5,498 nucleotides of DNA, taken from positions 1 through 5,498 of the forward strand of contig DEHW01000065.1 of NCBI GenBank assembly GCA_002352135.1, read 5' to 3'. Source of the DNA: Lysobacterales bacterium UBA2790 (GTDB lineage Bacteria; Pseudomonadota; Gammaproteobacteria; Xanthomonadales; Xanthomonadaceae). Under the pieces are notes generated by a model, which made no database searches, was not told the DNA's origin, and worked only from the letters and a program-made list of their open reading frames with translations. The position numbers and the translations under genes were made by a program. Shown piece after piece: positions 1-5,498 of this stretch; position 1 is the stretch's first letter, and every line of letters starts with the position of its first letter.

Positions 1-270
1 CTGTTGTCCAGTCTGCCGCGCGGCAGCGAAGCGATGGGGTTTCTGGCCGATCCCGCACAGGGCACCGCCATTCAGACCTTCCGGCTCGCCGCGGACGTCG
101 CGGAATCCGAACGCAGCGCACTGCAGGTCATGCGCACCGACAGCCGCAGCTTTCGCGCCTGGATCGCCTCACGACGTTCGCGCCATGAAGAATGGTTCGT
201 CGATCCGGTGGGCAAGATCGAACTTTGCAACGTGTCGGTTCCCGTTCGCGAAGCACGACCAAAGTCGTGA
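1..270 (+). CDS. Cyclophilin-type peptidylprolyl isomerase, C-terminal part (5' end outside window)
   Basis: The open frame enters from the left edge in frame 1 and stops at TGA 268-270, giving the last 89 residues. The first ~25 residues (LLSSLPRGSEAMGFL, then a DP..GT.I stretch) resemble the end of a cyclophilin domain, where a V-x-G-M-x-L-L-S-x-LPRG segment precedes the last strand. The rest matches a C-terminal extension that I recall from Xanthomonadales peptidylprolyl isomerases: an AADV..SER..LQVMRTD stretch, a SRR-R-EEWF stretch and the terminal GKIELCNVSVPVR. Family members catalyse cis-trans isomerisation of prolyl bonds, and these relatives usually carry signal peptides, so a periplasmic folding role is likely. 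The catalytic core and any signal peptide lie upstream and cannot be checked here. The assignment rests on remembered family sequence, not a search. Confidence 0.72.
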   Translation: MLSSLPRGSEAMGFLADPAQGTAIQTFRLAADVAESERSALQVMRTDSRSFRAWIASRRSRHEEWFVDPVGKIELCNVSVPVREARPKS

Positions 271-313
271 AACCGGGTAAATCCGTTACATCAGAAACCA
301 CTAACGTTCAGTA

Positions 314-334
314 AACACATGTTTTCCATGTGTT
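314..334. promoter_or_regulatory. Perfect 8-bp inverted repeat (hairpin or operator) downstream of the isomerase gene
   Basis: The arms AACACATG (314-321) and CATGTGTT (327-334) are perfectly complementary around a TTTTC loop, 43 bp after the isomerase stop. The stem is AT-rich (3 G/C pairs of 8) and no T-run follows on the plus strand, so it is a poor intrinsic terminator. A protein-binding palindrome is equally plausible. A TTGACG hexamer (337-342) lies directly after it, with TTATAG (363-368) at a 20-bp spacing. This is too long for a convincing sigma-70 promoter but leaves open a start site in this area for the downstream genes. Confidence 0.35.
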
Positions 335-390
335 AATTGACGCGAAGTGTGGTCTTATGACCTTATAGACACAAGGACTCAGTCGACGTT

Positions 391-400
391 GGCATATGCC
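391..400. promoter_or_regulatory. Perfect 10-bp palindrome GGCATATGCC
   Basis: A self-complementary 10-mer lies in the non-coding stretch before the small ORF and CysB-like gene. It contains an NdeI-type CATATG core. It could be half of a regulator site, but one 10-bp palindrome in 200 bp is not rare enough to be convincing. Confidence 0.2.
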
Positions 401-428
401 ATCACGACCGGTTAACGTCAATTTCACA

Positions 429-450
429 GCGCTGTCATCGCGCTGACATA
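429..450. promoter_or_regulatory. Tandem 11-bp direct repeat, candidate operator
   Basis: GCGCTGTCATC (429-439) is followed immediately by GCGCTGACATA (440-450), with 9 of 11 positions identical. The period is about one helical turn, so both copies would face the same side of the DNA. The first copy also overlaps the perfect palindrome ACAGCGCTGT (426-435). The block ends 35 bp before the ATG of the small ORF at 486, a typical place for an operator or the initially transcribed region. No cognate regulator is known to me. LysR autoregulation by the adjacent CysB-like protein is an obvious but untested possibility. Confidence 0.35.
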
Positions 451-473
451 GCACCCATTCAACGACAGACATC

Positions 474-478
474 AAAGG
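474..478 (+). promoter_or_regulatory. Shine-Dalgarno of the 40-residue leader ORF
   Basis: AAAGG lies 7 nt before the ATG at 486, a good spacing. By contrast, the CysB-like start at 605 has only a weak AGG upstream. This is the main evidence that ribosomes load at 486 and reach the regulator by coupling. Confidence 0.55.
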
Positions 479-485
479 CACCGCC

Positions 486-608
486 ATGAACCTCATTACC
501 AAACCGATGTGGTACGCCACGACCACCCTCAACGTATGCCTTGCCAACGGCTTCCGCGCCGCCAGCGAATTCCCCCAACGTTTGCGATCTTCAGGCCCCT
601 TGTCATGA
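486..608 (+). CDS. Small 40-residue leader ORF, coupled to the LysR gene
   Basis: ATG at 486 opens a 40-codon frame ending with TGA at 606-608. Its stop overlaps the start of the next gene as ATGA (ATG 605-607), the classic arrangement for translational coupling. An AAAGG motif 7 nt upstream supports initiation. The peptide begins MNLITKPMWYATTTLNVCLA and ends in RLRSSGPLS. It has one Cys and two Met, with no run of any amino acid that would suggest classical attenuation. I recognise no family, and no clear signal peptide or transmembrane segment. It may act only by being translated, setting expression of the regulator, or it may be a real small protein. A chance ORF in an untranslated leader is the alternative. 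The combination of SD, ATG and exact overlap makes chance less likely. Confidence 0.5.
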   Translation: MNLITKPMWYATTTLNVCLANGFRAASEFPQRLRSSGPLS

Positions 609-1648
609 CACTCACACAGCTCCGCACCGTTCTAGCCATCGTCGATTCCGGACTCAATGTGACGCTCGCCGCCGAGCGTATCCATGCCACGCAATCCGGT
701 CTCTCCAAGCAACTTCGCCAACTCGAATCCGGCCTCGGCTTTCGCCTGTTCAAGCGCCGTGGAAAGAGTCTGGAAGCGCTGACCGCCGAAGGTCAGGAAG
801 TCGTCACCCGCGCCCGCCGCATGATCGCCGAAGCCGAGCAGATTCGCGCTTTGTCGCAGTCGCTCAAGCGAGACAATGGTGGCGTGCTCAGTATCACCGC
901 ATCCCCCACACTGGCTCGCAGCCTGTTGCCGGGCGCATTGGAAGCCCTCGCCAAGGAACAACCGAATCTGGTCGTTCGCGTTCGCCATGCCAGTCGTGTC
1001 GACGCGCTGACCCAGTTGGGCACCGGCGAAACCGACATCGCACTGGTCAGCACCTCGACCGATACCCCGCCCGGACCGCTCGCCGTGCCGATGTTGCGCT
1101 GGCAGCGCGTCGCGGTCGTGCCGCGCAATCACCCTTTGGCCGAGCTGCGTCGGGTCAGCCTGCCGCAATTGGCTCGCCATCCGCTGATCAGCTTCGAAAG
1201 CATGCTGGATGAGCGTTCCAGTCTGCGCCGCGCCTTCAACAGCGCCGGCTTCAACCTGCGGGTGAGCTGCACCGCGCAGGACAGCGATCTGATCAAGAGC
1301 TATGTGCGTCAGGGCATGGGCGTCGGCATCCTGGCCGAACTGTCGATGGACGAAAACGACACGGATCTCGTCGCTCTGCCGCTGGCTCACCTGTTGCCGA
1401 CGTGTACCACCTGGGCCATGCCGCGTACGGATCGCGCGCTGTCGCAACCCATCGAGCGCTTGCTCGGCTTGCTGGCGCCACACGGCGATCGCGTCGCGGT
1501 GCGTCGCTGGTTGGCGGGTGACCGTCGCAGCGGACCGTCACCGATGGCCCCCGATTCGGTCCCGGTGTGGCAATACACACGCCCCGCCGTCGTGCCGGGA
1601 CGCAATTCCAACCTCAGTCCGGTGAACGGCAGCGCCGCGCACAACTGA
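605..1648 (+). CDS. CysB-like LysR-family transcriptional regulator
   Basis: This 347-residue protein aligns without gaps to E. coli CysB (as I remember it) over at least the first 110 residues. It starts MTLTQLRTVLAIVDSGLNVT against [20 protein letters not shown], which fixes the start at 605 over upstream in-frame starts. The winged helix-turn-helix spans about residues 3-60 (SGLSKQLRQLE recognition region, GFRLFKRRGK wing). The effector-binding domain follows, with CysB-family hallmarks such as AFNSAGF and DLIKSYVRQGMGVGI. CysB-type proteins control sulfur assimilation and respond to sulfate or acetylserine compounds. Here the contact stretch TTHTQ reads ASPTL, so Thr100 is Ser and Gln103 is Leu: a paralogue with a different ligand is likely, and I do not call it cysB. 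A Pro/Ser-rich tail of about 35 residues extends past the usual 324-residue end. It is cytosolic, and probably expressed from the leader ORF by coupling. Confidence 0.88.
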   Translation: MTLTQLRTVLAIVDSGLNVTLAAERIHATQSGLSKQLRQLESGLGFRLFKRRGKSLEALTAEGQEVVTRARRMIAEAEQIRALSQSLKRDNGGVLSITASPTLARSLLPGALEALAKEQPNLVVRVRHASRVDALTQLGTGETDIALVSTSTDTPPGPLAVPMLRWQRVAVVPRNHPLAELRRVSLPQLARHPLISFESMLDERSSLRRAFNSAGFNLRVSCTAQDSDLIKSYVRQGMGVGILAELSMDENDTDLVALPLAHLLPTCTTWAMPRTDRALSQPIERLLGLLAPHGDRVAVRRWLAGDRRSGPSPMAPDSVPVWQYTRPAVVPGRNSNLSPVNGSAAHN

Positions 1649-1669
1649 GGTCGCAACCCTCTGGTCGGT

Positions 1670-1702
1670 GATTCCGCGAGCCATGGACGGCTCGCGCGAA
1701 TC
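1670..1702. terminator. Strong hairpin between convergent genes, candidate bidirectional terminator
   Basis: GATTC-CGCGAGCC (1670-1682) pairs with GGCTCGCG-(C)-GAATC (1689-1702): 13 base pairs with a single bulged C at 1697 and an ATGGAC loop. It sits 21 bp after the CysB-like stop and 27 bp after the yggX stop on the other strand, exactly where both transcripts must end. Neither strand shows a U-run after the stem, so it is not a canonical intrinsic terminator. It may instead protect 3' ends or stop polymerase with a factor. Confidence 0.5.
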
Positions 1703-1729
1703 AAGTCCCCGCCCGACCTGCGATCAAGC

Positions 1730-2002
1730 TCAATGCTCGGGCGGCACATAGCCCGACGGTTTGGCCGCCTCGCCGCCAAACAGGAACTTCTCCATCTCCG
1801 CCGCTAGAAATGTCCGATGCTTCGGGTCCATCGGCGACAAGCGGTTCTCGTTGATCAACATCGTCTGATGCGCCAACCACTCGGCCCAGGCCGGTTTGCC
1901 GATGTTGGCGAACACGCGTTTGCCCAGCTCTCCCGGCCACGGCACAAAATCCAGACCATCCGCTTCAATGCCTTGTCGGCTGCAGATCACTTTGCGACTC
2001 AT
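1730..2002 (-). CDS. yggX: Probable Fe(2+)-trafficking protein YggX
   Basis: The 90-residue product matches the YggX family throughout and in length (E. coli 91 residues). Features are an MSRKVIC start with conserved Cys7, PGELGKR at 23-29, W39/W42, QTMLINE at 46-52, an EMEKFLFGG segment near 70 and a GYVPPE end. Family members are small cytosolic proteins that protect iron-sulfur clusters from oxidative damage and are proposed to handle labile iron; in E. coli the gene is under SoxRS control and lies beside mutY. Here it is the last gene of a three-gene operon, starting 17 bp after the hydrolase stop. The start at 2002 matches the family N-terminus; a start at 2053 would add 17 unrelated residues overlapping the upstream gene. 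Confidence 0.96.
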   Translation of the reverse strand: MSRKVICSRQGIEADGLDFVPWPGELGKRVFANIGKPAWAEWLAHQTMLINENRLSPMDPKHRTFLAAEMEKFLFGGEAAKPSGYVPPEH

Positions 2003-2013
2003 GGAGTGACTGG

Positions 2014-2020
2014 CTCCCTT
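2014..2020 (-). promoter_or_regulatory. yggX Shine-Dalgarno abutting the upstream stop codon
   Basis: On the minus strand the hydrolase stop TAA (2022-2020) runs straight into AAGGGAG (2020-2014), 11 nt before the yggX ATG. Ribosomes finishing the hydrolase would sit on this site, so the two genes are probably translationally coupled. The 11-nt spacer is somewhat long. Confidence 0.5.
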
Positions 2021-2988
2021 TACTGGTACAAAACCGGCTGAAGCGGCAGGCACAACAAGTCGCGCGCTTCGATGACCTCGCCATGATACCCCTCGGCCAG
2101 AGCCACTCGCTGGCGCTCTGGCGACGCCAAACTTCGCGGCATGAAATGACTGACCAACAAACGAGCTGCCCTGGCCTTCCCTGCGGCCAACCCGATGTCC
2201 CGTGGCGTCGCATGCAGCGTGCGCTGGACAGGTGTCGAGACTTGCCCGATGGCCATCGGCATCACGAGTAGATCGACCCCATCGGCCAGCGCCGTAAAGG
2301 TCGACGTGCTCAAGTTCTGATCCCCGCTCAGTGCCATCGCGTAGCGCTGCTCCGCAAGAGTGATGTCGAGTCGAAACCCGAGCGAGGGTACTGGCCCATG
2401 CACTACCGATACCGCTTGCATCTGTACGCCGTCTGATACCTGCCGAGGCGGATCAGCGACTTGCTCAGATCCGATCTCGAACACGTCAAAACGAAACAGC
2501 CCTTCATCACCGGCGTTGAATCCACGCAGATAGCGATAACTTCCCTTGTCCGCATCGAAATGCGCGTCGAGAAACTCTCGCATGCCGGGGAATCGCTCGT
2601 TTCCGTTCGGACCGAAAATGGTCAATGCGCGATCCCGATCGGTGAAATAGCCCGACTTCAGCAGTGCCACCAGATCGGCGACATGATCGGTATGCAGGTG
2701 AGTAATCAGTACTGCATCCAGATCTGCCAGGTTGGCGCCCGCCTCGCCAAACCGCAGGAACACGCCACCACCGGCATCGATCAGCACACGCGCCTTGCCG
2801 CCTATCCATAGGAGGTAACCCGCGCTGGCACGGCCCGGTAGGGGAATCGGCCCTCCACTGCCCAGCACTTGCAGGCCGACCGCGACTTTGTCGCAACCTG
2901 AAGCACCTGCCGGTGCCGACATCGCCGGGAACGCAAAACCCATGCAAAGCAGGACCACCGCCCACACGCCCAAGCCAATCTTTCGCAT
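2020..2988 (-). CDS. Exported metallo-beta-lactamase-fold hydrolase
   Basis: The 322-residue product starts with a signal peptide (MRK, hydrophobic stretch 5-21, likely cleavage after PAMSA near residue 25), so it should act in the periplasm. The fold is marked by LGSGGP at 42-47, LIDAGGG at 69-75 and the metal motif HLHTDH (H97, H99, D101, H102; bases 2683-2700). Further likely ligands are H197 ([12 protein letters not shown]), D223 (SGDQN) and H281 (VSHFMPRS). The pattern is that of the RNase Z/arylsulfatase-like branch, which binds two metal ions, usually zinc; substrates of the exported members are not known to me. Cys32 just after the signal peptide and Cys313 near the end could form a disulfide. 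The start at 2988 overlaps the upstream DoxX stop (TGATG) and lacks its own Shine-Dalgarno, implying coupling. Longer starts would run into the DoxX gene. Confidence 0.9.
   Translation of the reverse strand: MRKIGLGVWAVVLLCMGFAFPAMSAPAGASGCDKVAVGLQVLGSGGPIPLPGRASAGYLLWIGGKARVLIDAGGGVFLRFGEAGANLADLDAVLITHLHTDHVADLVALLKSGYFTDRDRALTIFGPNGNERFPGMREFLDAHFDADKGSYRYLRGFNAGDEGLFRFDVFEIGSEQVADPPRQVSDGVQMQAVSVVHGPVPSLGFRLDITLAEQRYAMALSGDQNLSTSTFTALADGVDLLVMPMAIGQVSTPVQRTLHATPRDIGLAAGKARAARLLVSHFMPRSLASPERQRVALAEGYHGEVIEARDLLCLPLQPVLYQ
2683..2700 (-). other. HxHxDH metal-binding motif of the MBL-fold hydrolase
   Basis: The codons for residues 97-102 read H-L-H-T-D-H, the signature of metallo-beta-lactamase-fold enzymes. 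All four ligand residues are intact, so the protein is probably catalytically active. Confidence 0.9.
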
Positions 2989-3485
2989 CACCGCAGCCAA
3001 CGCTTGGCAATCCATGCATCCAGACTGAGCTTGCCCGCGCCGTTGAGCAACAAGGGCCACAGCATGACCAGAAAGATCAAGGGCAACTTGAAGTTGCCAA
3101 AGCCTTTGTCGGTGATCGCATAGCCGCGCCACAAGTCGGCCAGCGAGTGCCACTCGGAAGGCCAATGCACTGCGGCAATCGCCACCACAGTAAGAATGCC
3201 CAGACTCAAAGCGGTGAAGCGGGTCGCCAGCCCAAGCAACAAGGCGATGGCACCCAGCAGCTCAGCCCACGTCGCGATCGCCCAACTGAGATCCGCTGGC
3301 AACAGGTCGAAGGGAAAAGGAAAGCGGTCAGCAATCGACGCGAACCAGTTTTCGCCGCGCCATTTCTCCATGCCCGCCTCCCAGAATTCCCACGCAAGCA
3401 ACAAACGCAGCCCCAATAGTGCTAGCCACGCGCCAGCCCCGTCCAATCCGCGCGTCAACCACGTCCAGTGCCTCACAACTGACAT
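2988..3485 (-). CDS. DoxX-family inner-membrane protein, HvfX-like
   Basis: The 165-residue product has four predicted membrane segments (about 17-36, 66-86, 89-108 and 133-148), the size and topology of the DoxX family. Marks of the HvfX-like branch as I recall it are [17 protein letters not shown] near 26-42, a [18 protein letters not shown] stretch near 73-90, VAIAAVHW at 101-108 and a final GFGNFKLPL...GAGKLSLDA. HvfX proteins accompany copper-binding peptide (bufferin-type) clusters with HvfA, HvfB and HvfC; none of those is in this window, so the role here is open. Other DoxX proteins are linked to redox and thiol stress. AAGGAG at 3495-3500, 9 nt before the ATG, supports the start. It is the first gene of the operon and overlaps the next by one base. 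Confidence 0.87.
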   Translation of the reverse strand: MSVVRHWTWLTRGLDGAGAWLALLGLRLLLAWEFWEAGMEKWRGENWFASIADRFPFPFDLLPADLSWAIATWAELLGAIALLLGLATRFTALSLGILTVVAIAAVHWPSEWHSLADLWRGYAITDKGFGNFKLPLIFLVMLWPLLLNGAGKLSLDAWIAKRWLR

Positions 3486-3678
3486 CTCTGTTCACTCCTT
3501 CGCTGGATTCAGCTTGGCGATAGAGGCAGATAAGAGGCAGTTGGATTCACGTGGATGCTGAACTCCATGGTGCGACGTTGCACAAGCGCCGCTCCATGGA
3601 CAACTGCACAAGGCGCGATGTCAACCGGACCACCGCACGCGCGTTGCATACCCTTGCGCCCACCGCTGGAGTCCGCCC
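3486..3678. promoter_or_regulatory. Divergent intergenic region between doxX-like and DUF1800 genes
   Basis: This 193-bp gap must hold promoters for both directions. I cannot point to a convincing -35/-10 pair on either strand. It contains two copies of TGGATTCA (3504-3511, 3542-3549) flanking two copies of AGAGGCAG spaced 11 bp apart (3522-3529, 3533-3540). Further right is a near-palindrome GTGCGACGTTGCAC (3570-3583) lying between two CCATGG sites (3565-3570, 3595-3600). GGAG at 3668-3671 is the Shine-Dalgarno of the DUF1800 gene. Confidence 0.5.
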
Positions 3679-5498
3679 ATGCACCGCCTGCTCGCCCTGC
3701 TTGTCTTGAGTCTTCCCCTGTCCAGCCTAGCTGACGATCACCTCTTCGGCGGTGCCGGGGCCAGCTTCGAAGATCCTCCTACACATCCTGCCAATGAGGC
3801 CGAGGCGGTCCGATTCCTTCTGCAAGCGGGCTTCGGTGGCAATGCCGCTGAGATCGCCGAAGTCCAGTCACTGGGCTACGCGGGGTGGATCGAGTCACAG
3901 ATCGCGCTACCACCCAGCTTGCAGCGCGAAGTACTGGAGCAGACGATCGCCGCCGCAGTCGAGGCCGAGCCGCGAAATGGTCCGTTCTATCGACGTCACC
4001 GTATGGACCAATGGTTCAAGACCCAACTGACCGCACCGGATGTCTTGCGCCAGAAGCTGGCCTACGCGTTGTCGCAGATCCTTGTCGTCAGCGATTCGGG
4101 AACGCTCGACAACAACCCCGTTGGCATTGCCGAGTACAACGACATCCTGCTGCGCAACGCCTTCGGGAACTACAAGACGCTGCTTTCGCAGGTCACTCAC
4201 AGCCCGGCGATGGGTGTGTTCCTGAGTCACTATCGCAACCAGAAAACCGATTGGACAATGGTGGATGGTGTGTTGACGCCCGCGACCATCCAACCAGACG
4301 AAAACTATGCGCGCGAGGTCATGCAGCTTTTTTCCATCGGACTGATCGAACGTGAACTGGACTTCAGTCCCTTGCTGGATAGCGAAGGCAACACCATTCC
4401 AACCTACGATCAGGACCTGATCACCCAGACCGCACGTGCATTGACTGGCTTGAGTCTGCAATGCACGGGCAACGCGACGGTCGGCAACCTCAGCATCAGT
4501 CGGAACTGCAACTGCACCGGCACAGCCTGCAACTTCAGTGACCGAGTCTTCGGTTTGAATGCGGGACGCTATGCCGTACCGGGAACAGTCACCGCGGTCA
4601 TTCATCCTGATGGTTACGCGCCGATGATGTGCTTCCCGCGCTTCGCCGATACGGGCCGCAGCATGGCACCAGAGGATGGCTACGCGGTGCTACCGGAACC
4701 GCATGCCGACAAGCTTCTCCTTGCTGGCATCACAGTGCCGCCCAGCCCTGTCGCGTGCCATAGCGGAACGCCGGCTGCGGACCGGCAGACCTGTATCAAC
4801 TATTGCGAAGATCAGGTCGATACGGTGGTGACCAGCTTGGCCGAACATCCCAACGTCGCACCGTTCATGGCACGTCAGTTGATCCAGCGCCTGGTCACCA
4901 GCAATCCCTCACCCGGCTACATCCAGCGTGTAGCGCAAGTCTTTGTCGATGATGGCAGCGGCCAGCGCGGCAATCTGGCCGCCGTAGTGAAGGCGGTGCT
5001 ATTGGACTGGGAGGCCCGCAATGAACAGTCCGCGTCGGATTTCGGCAAGCTGCGCGAACCCATGCTGCGTCTGCTGTCCGTCTGGCGTGCCTTCGATGCC
5101 GTACCAAGCACCACCGGTATCGTTGGTCTGTTCACCCCGGAGAGCGTTTACCAGCAACGTCCGCTTGGCGCCCCGTCGGTCTTCAACTTCTATTCGCCCG
5201 ACTACAAACCGCCGGGTGAAATGCAAAGCGCGGGACTGCGCTCACCAGAAATGCAGATCACCAGCGAAACGTCGGTGATCACCACCTCGGACGATCTCTG
5301 GCTGCGTCTGTTCGCTGGCTACGGATTGCAGGCGAATGGCACAACCACCTTCAACCCACCGGCAACGCAGGCCTACATCCCGGTCGCCAGCATTGATGCC
5401 CTCCCGGACACGTCGGCTGAACTGGTGGAAGCGCTCAACCAGCGTCTGATGTATGGCCGCATGTCGGACTTCATGCGCAGCCAATTGATCGGTCTGGT
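3679..5498 (+). CDS. DUF1800 family secreted protein, 3' end outside window
   Basis: The frame opens at ATG 3679, after GGAG at 7 nt spacing, and stays open to the right edge (606 codons). The N-terminus MHRLLALLVLSLPLSSLA is a signal peptide with likely cleavage after Ala18. DUF1800 hallmarks appear in order: AVRFLLQAGFGG after the mature start, R124-x-K126 followed by LAYALSQILVVS, a NAFGNYKTLLSQVT segment, SPAMGVFLSHYRNQK, PDENYARE at 206-213 with MQLFSIGL, ARALTGLS, HPNVAPF to LVTSNPSPGY (390-414), LGAPSVFNFYSP near 496-507. The family is exported and of unknown function; its genes are commonly paired with a DUF1501 gene, expected downstream. All eight cysteines seen (262, 277, 279, 284, 318, 360, 372, 376) lie in one insert between the ALTGLS and HPNVAPF blocks, suggesting disulfides. 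It is transcribed away from the DoxX operon. Confidence 0.9.
   Translation, partial: MHRLLALLVLSLPLSSLADDHLFGGAGASFEDPPTHPANEAEAVRFLLQAGFGGNAAEIAEVQSLGYAGWIESQIALPPSLQREVLEQTIAAAVEAEPRNGPFYRRHRMDQWFKTQLTAPDVLRQKLAYALSQILVVSDSGTLDNNPVGIAEYNDILLRNAFGNYKTLLSQVTHSPAMGVFLSHYRNQKTDWTMVDGVLTPATIQPDENYAREVMQLFSIGLIERELDFSPLLDSEGNTIPTYDQDLITQTARALTGLSLQCTGNATVGNLSISRNCNCTGTACNFSDRVFGLNAGRYAVPGTVTAVIHPDGYAPMMCFPRFADTGRSMAPEDGYAVLPEPHADKLLLAGITVPPSPVACHSGTPAADRQTCINYCEDQVDTVVTSLAEHPNVAPFMARQLIQRLVTSNPSPGYIQRVAQVFVDDGSGQRGNLAAVVKAVLLDWEARNEQSASDFGKLREPMLRLLSVWRAFDAVPSTTGIVGLFTPESVYQQRPLGAPSVFNFYSPDYKPPGEMQSAGLRSPEMQITSETSVITTSDDLWLRLFAGYGLQANGTTTFNPPATQAYIPVASIDALPDTSAELVEALNQRLMYGRMSDFMRSQLIGL

Noticed and set aside
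337..368. Sigma-70 promoter TTGACG / TTATAG before the leader ORF
   Set aside because: The spacer is 20 bp, well beyond the normal 16-18, so it was only mentioned and not called as a promoter.
308..547. 79-codon minus-strand frame in the leader region
   Set aside because: No plausible ribosome site or family match seen, and it overlaps the better-supported small ORF on the other strand.
541..1212. 223-codon plus-strand frame overlapping the CysB-like gene
   Set aside because: Arg/Ser/Pro-rich out-of-frame shadow with no family signature; the LysR frame is clear.
632..1483. Long antisense open frame (283 codons) opposite the CysB-like gene
   Set aside because: It lies wholly opposite a confidently identified gene, its translation is Gln/Arg/Ala-rich without a recognisable domain, and GC-rich codon bias creates such frames.
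2003..2053. Upstream start for YggX adding 17 residues
   Set aside because: It would overlap the hydrolase coding end and add residues not found in YggX proteins; MSRK at 2002 matches the family start.
2507..3019. 170-codon minus-strand frame within the hydrolase gene
   Set aside because: A shifted frame of the MBL-fold gene; the true frame has the signal peptide and intact HxHxDH motif.
2989..3165. Upstream start for the MBL-fold hydrolase adding 59 residues
   Set aside because: It would lie inside the DoxX-like gene and hide the signal peptide; the start at 2988 gives a clean export signal and a TGATG junction.
3907..4605. 232-codon minus-strand frame opposite the DUF1800 gene
   Set aside because: The plus strand carries the full set of DUF1800 motifs; the antisense product shows no domain.

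Overview
This 5.5 kb window looks like chromosomal DNA of a GC-rich gammaproteobacterium, most likely a member of the Xanthomonadales (Lysobacterales). The reasons are the codon bias, a Fe(2+)-trafficking protein (YggX), a CysB-type LysR regulator, and a cyclophilin C-terminal tail of a kind I recall from Xanthomonas and Lysobacter relatives. The taxonomic call is inference. I see no tRNA, rRNA, CRISPR array, insertion sequence or phage gene.

Layout, left to right. (1) 1-270 (+): the 3' end of a cyclophilin-type peptidylprolyl isomerase. (2) 271-485: a non-coding stretch holding an 8-bp-arm inverted repeat (314-334), a palindrome (391-400) and a tandem 11-bp repeat (429-450). (3) 486-608 (+): a 40-residue small ORF with a good ribosome binding site. 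Its stop overlaps (ATGA) the start of (4) 605-1648 (+): a CysB-like LysR regulator whose predicted sulfate-contact residues are partly changed. (5) 1649-1729: a convergent intergenic gap with a strong hairpin. (6) 1730-3485 (-): a tight three-gene operon read right to left, consisting of a DoxX/HvfX-like membrane protein, an exported metallo-beta-lactamase-fold hydrolase and YggX. The first junction is a TGATG overlap; the second is 17 bp, with the yggX Shine-Dalgarno touching the previous stop codon. (7) 3486-3678: a divergent intergenic region with several short repeats. (8) 3679-5498 (+): a DUF1800 secreted protein that runs off the right edge and carries a cysteine-rich insert.

How the genes may work together: the three-gene operon joins an inner-membrane DoxX protein, a periplasmic metal-dependent hydrolase and a cytosolic protein that protects iron-sulfur clusters. 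This hints at a metal or redox stress role, but only the coupling is visible in the sequence. The DUF1800 gene is divergent from this operon; such genes are commonly followed by a DUF1501 gene, which would lie outside the window. The most notable points for follow-up are the leader ORF coupled to the CysB-like regulator, its altered effector pocket, and the DoxX-MBL-YggX operon. I find no clearly new multi-gene system.
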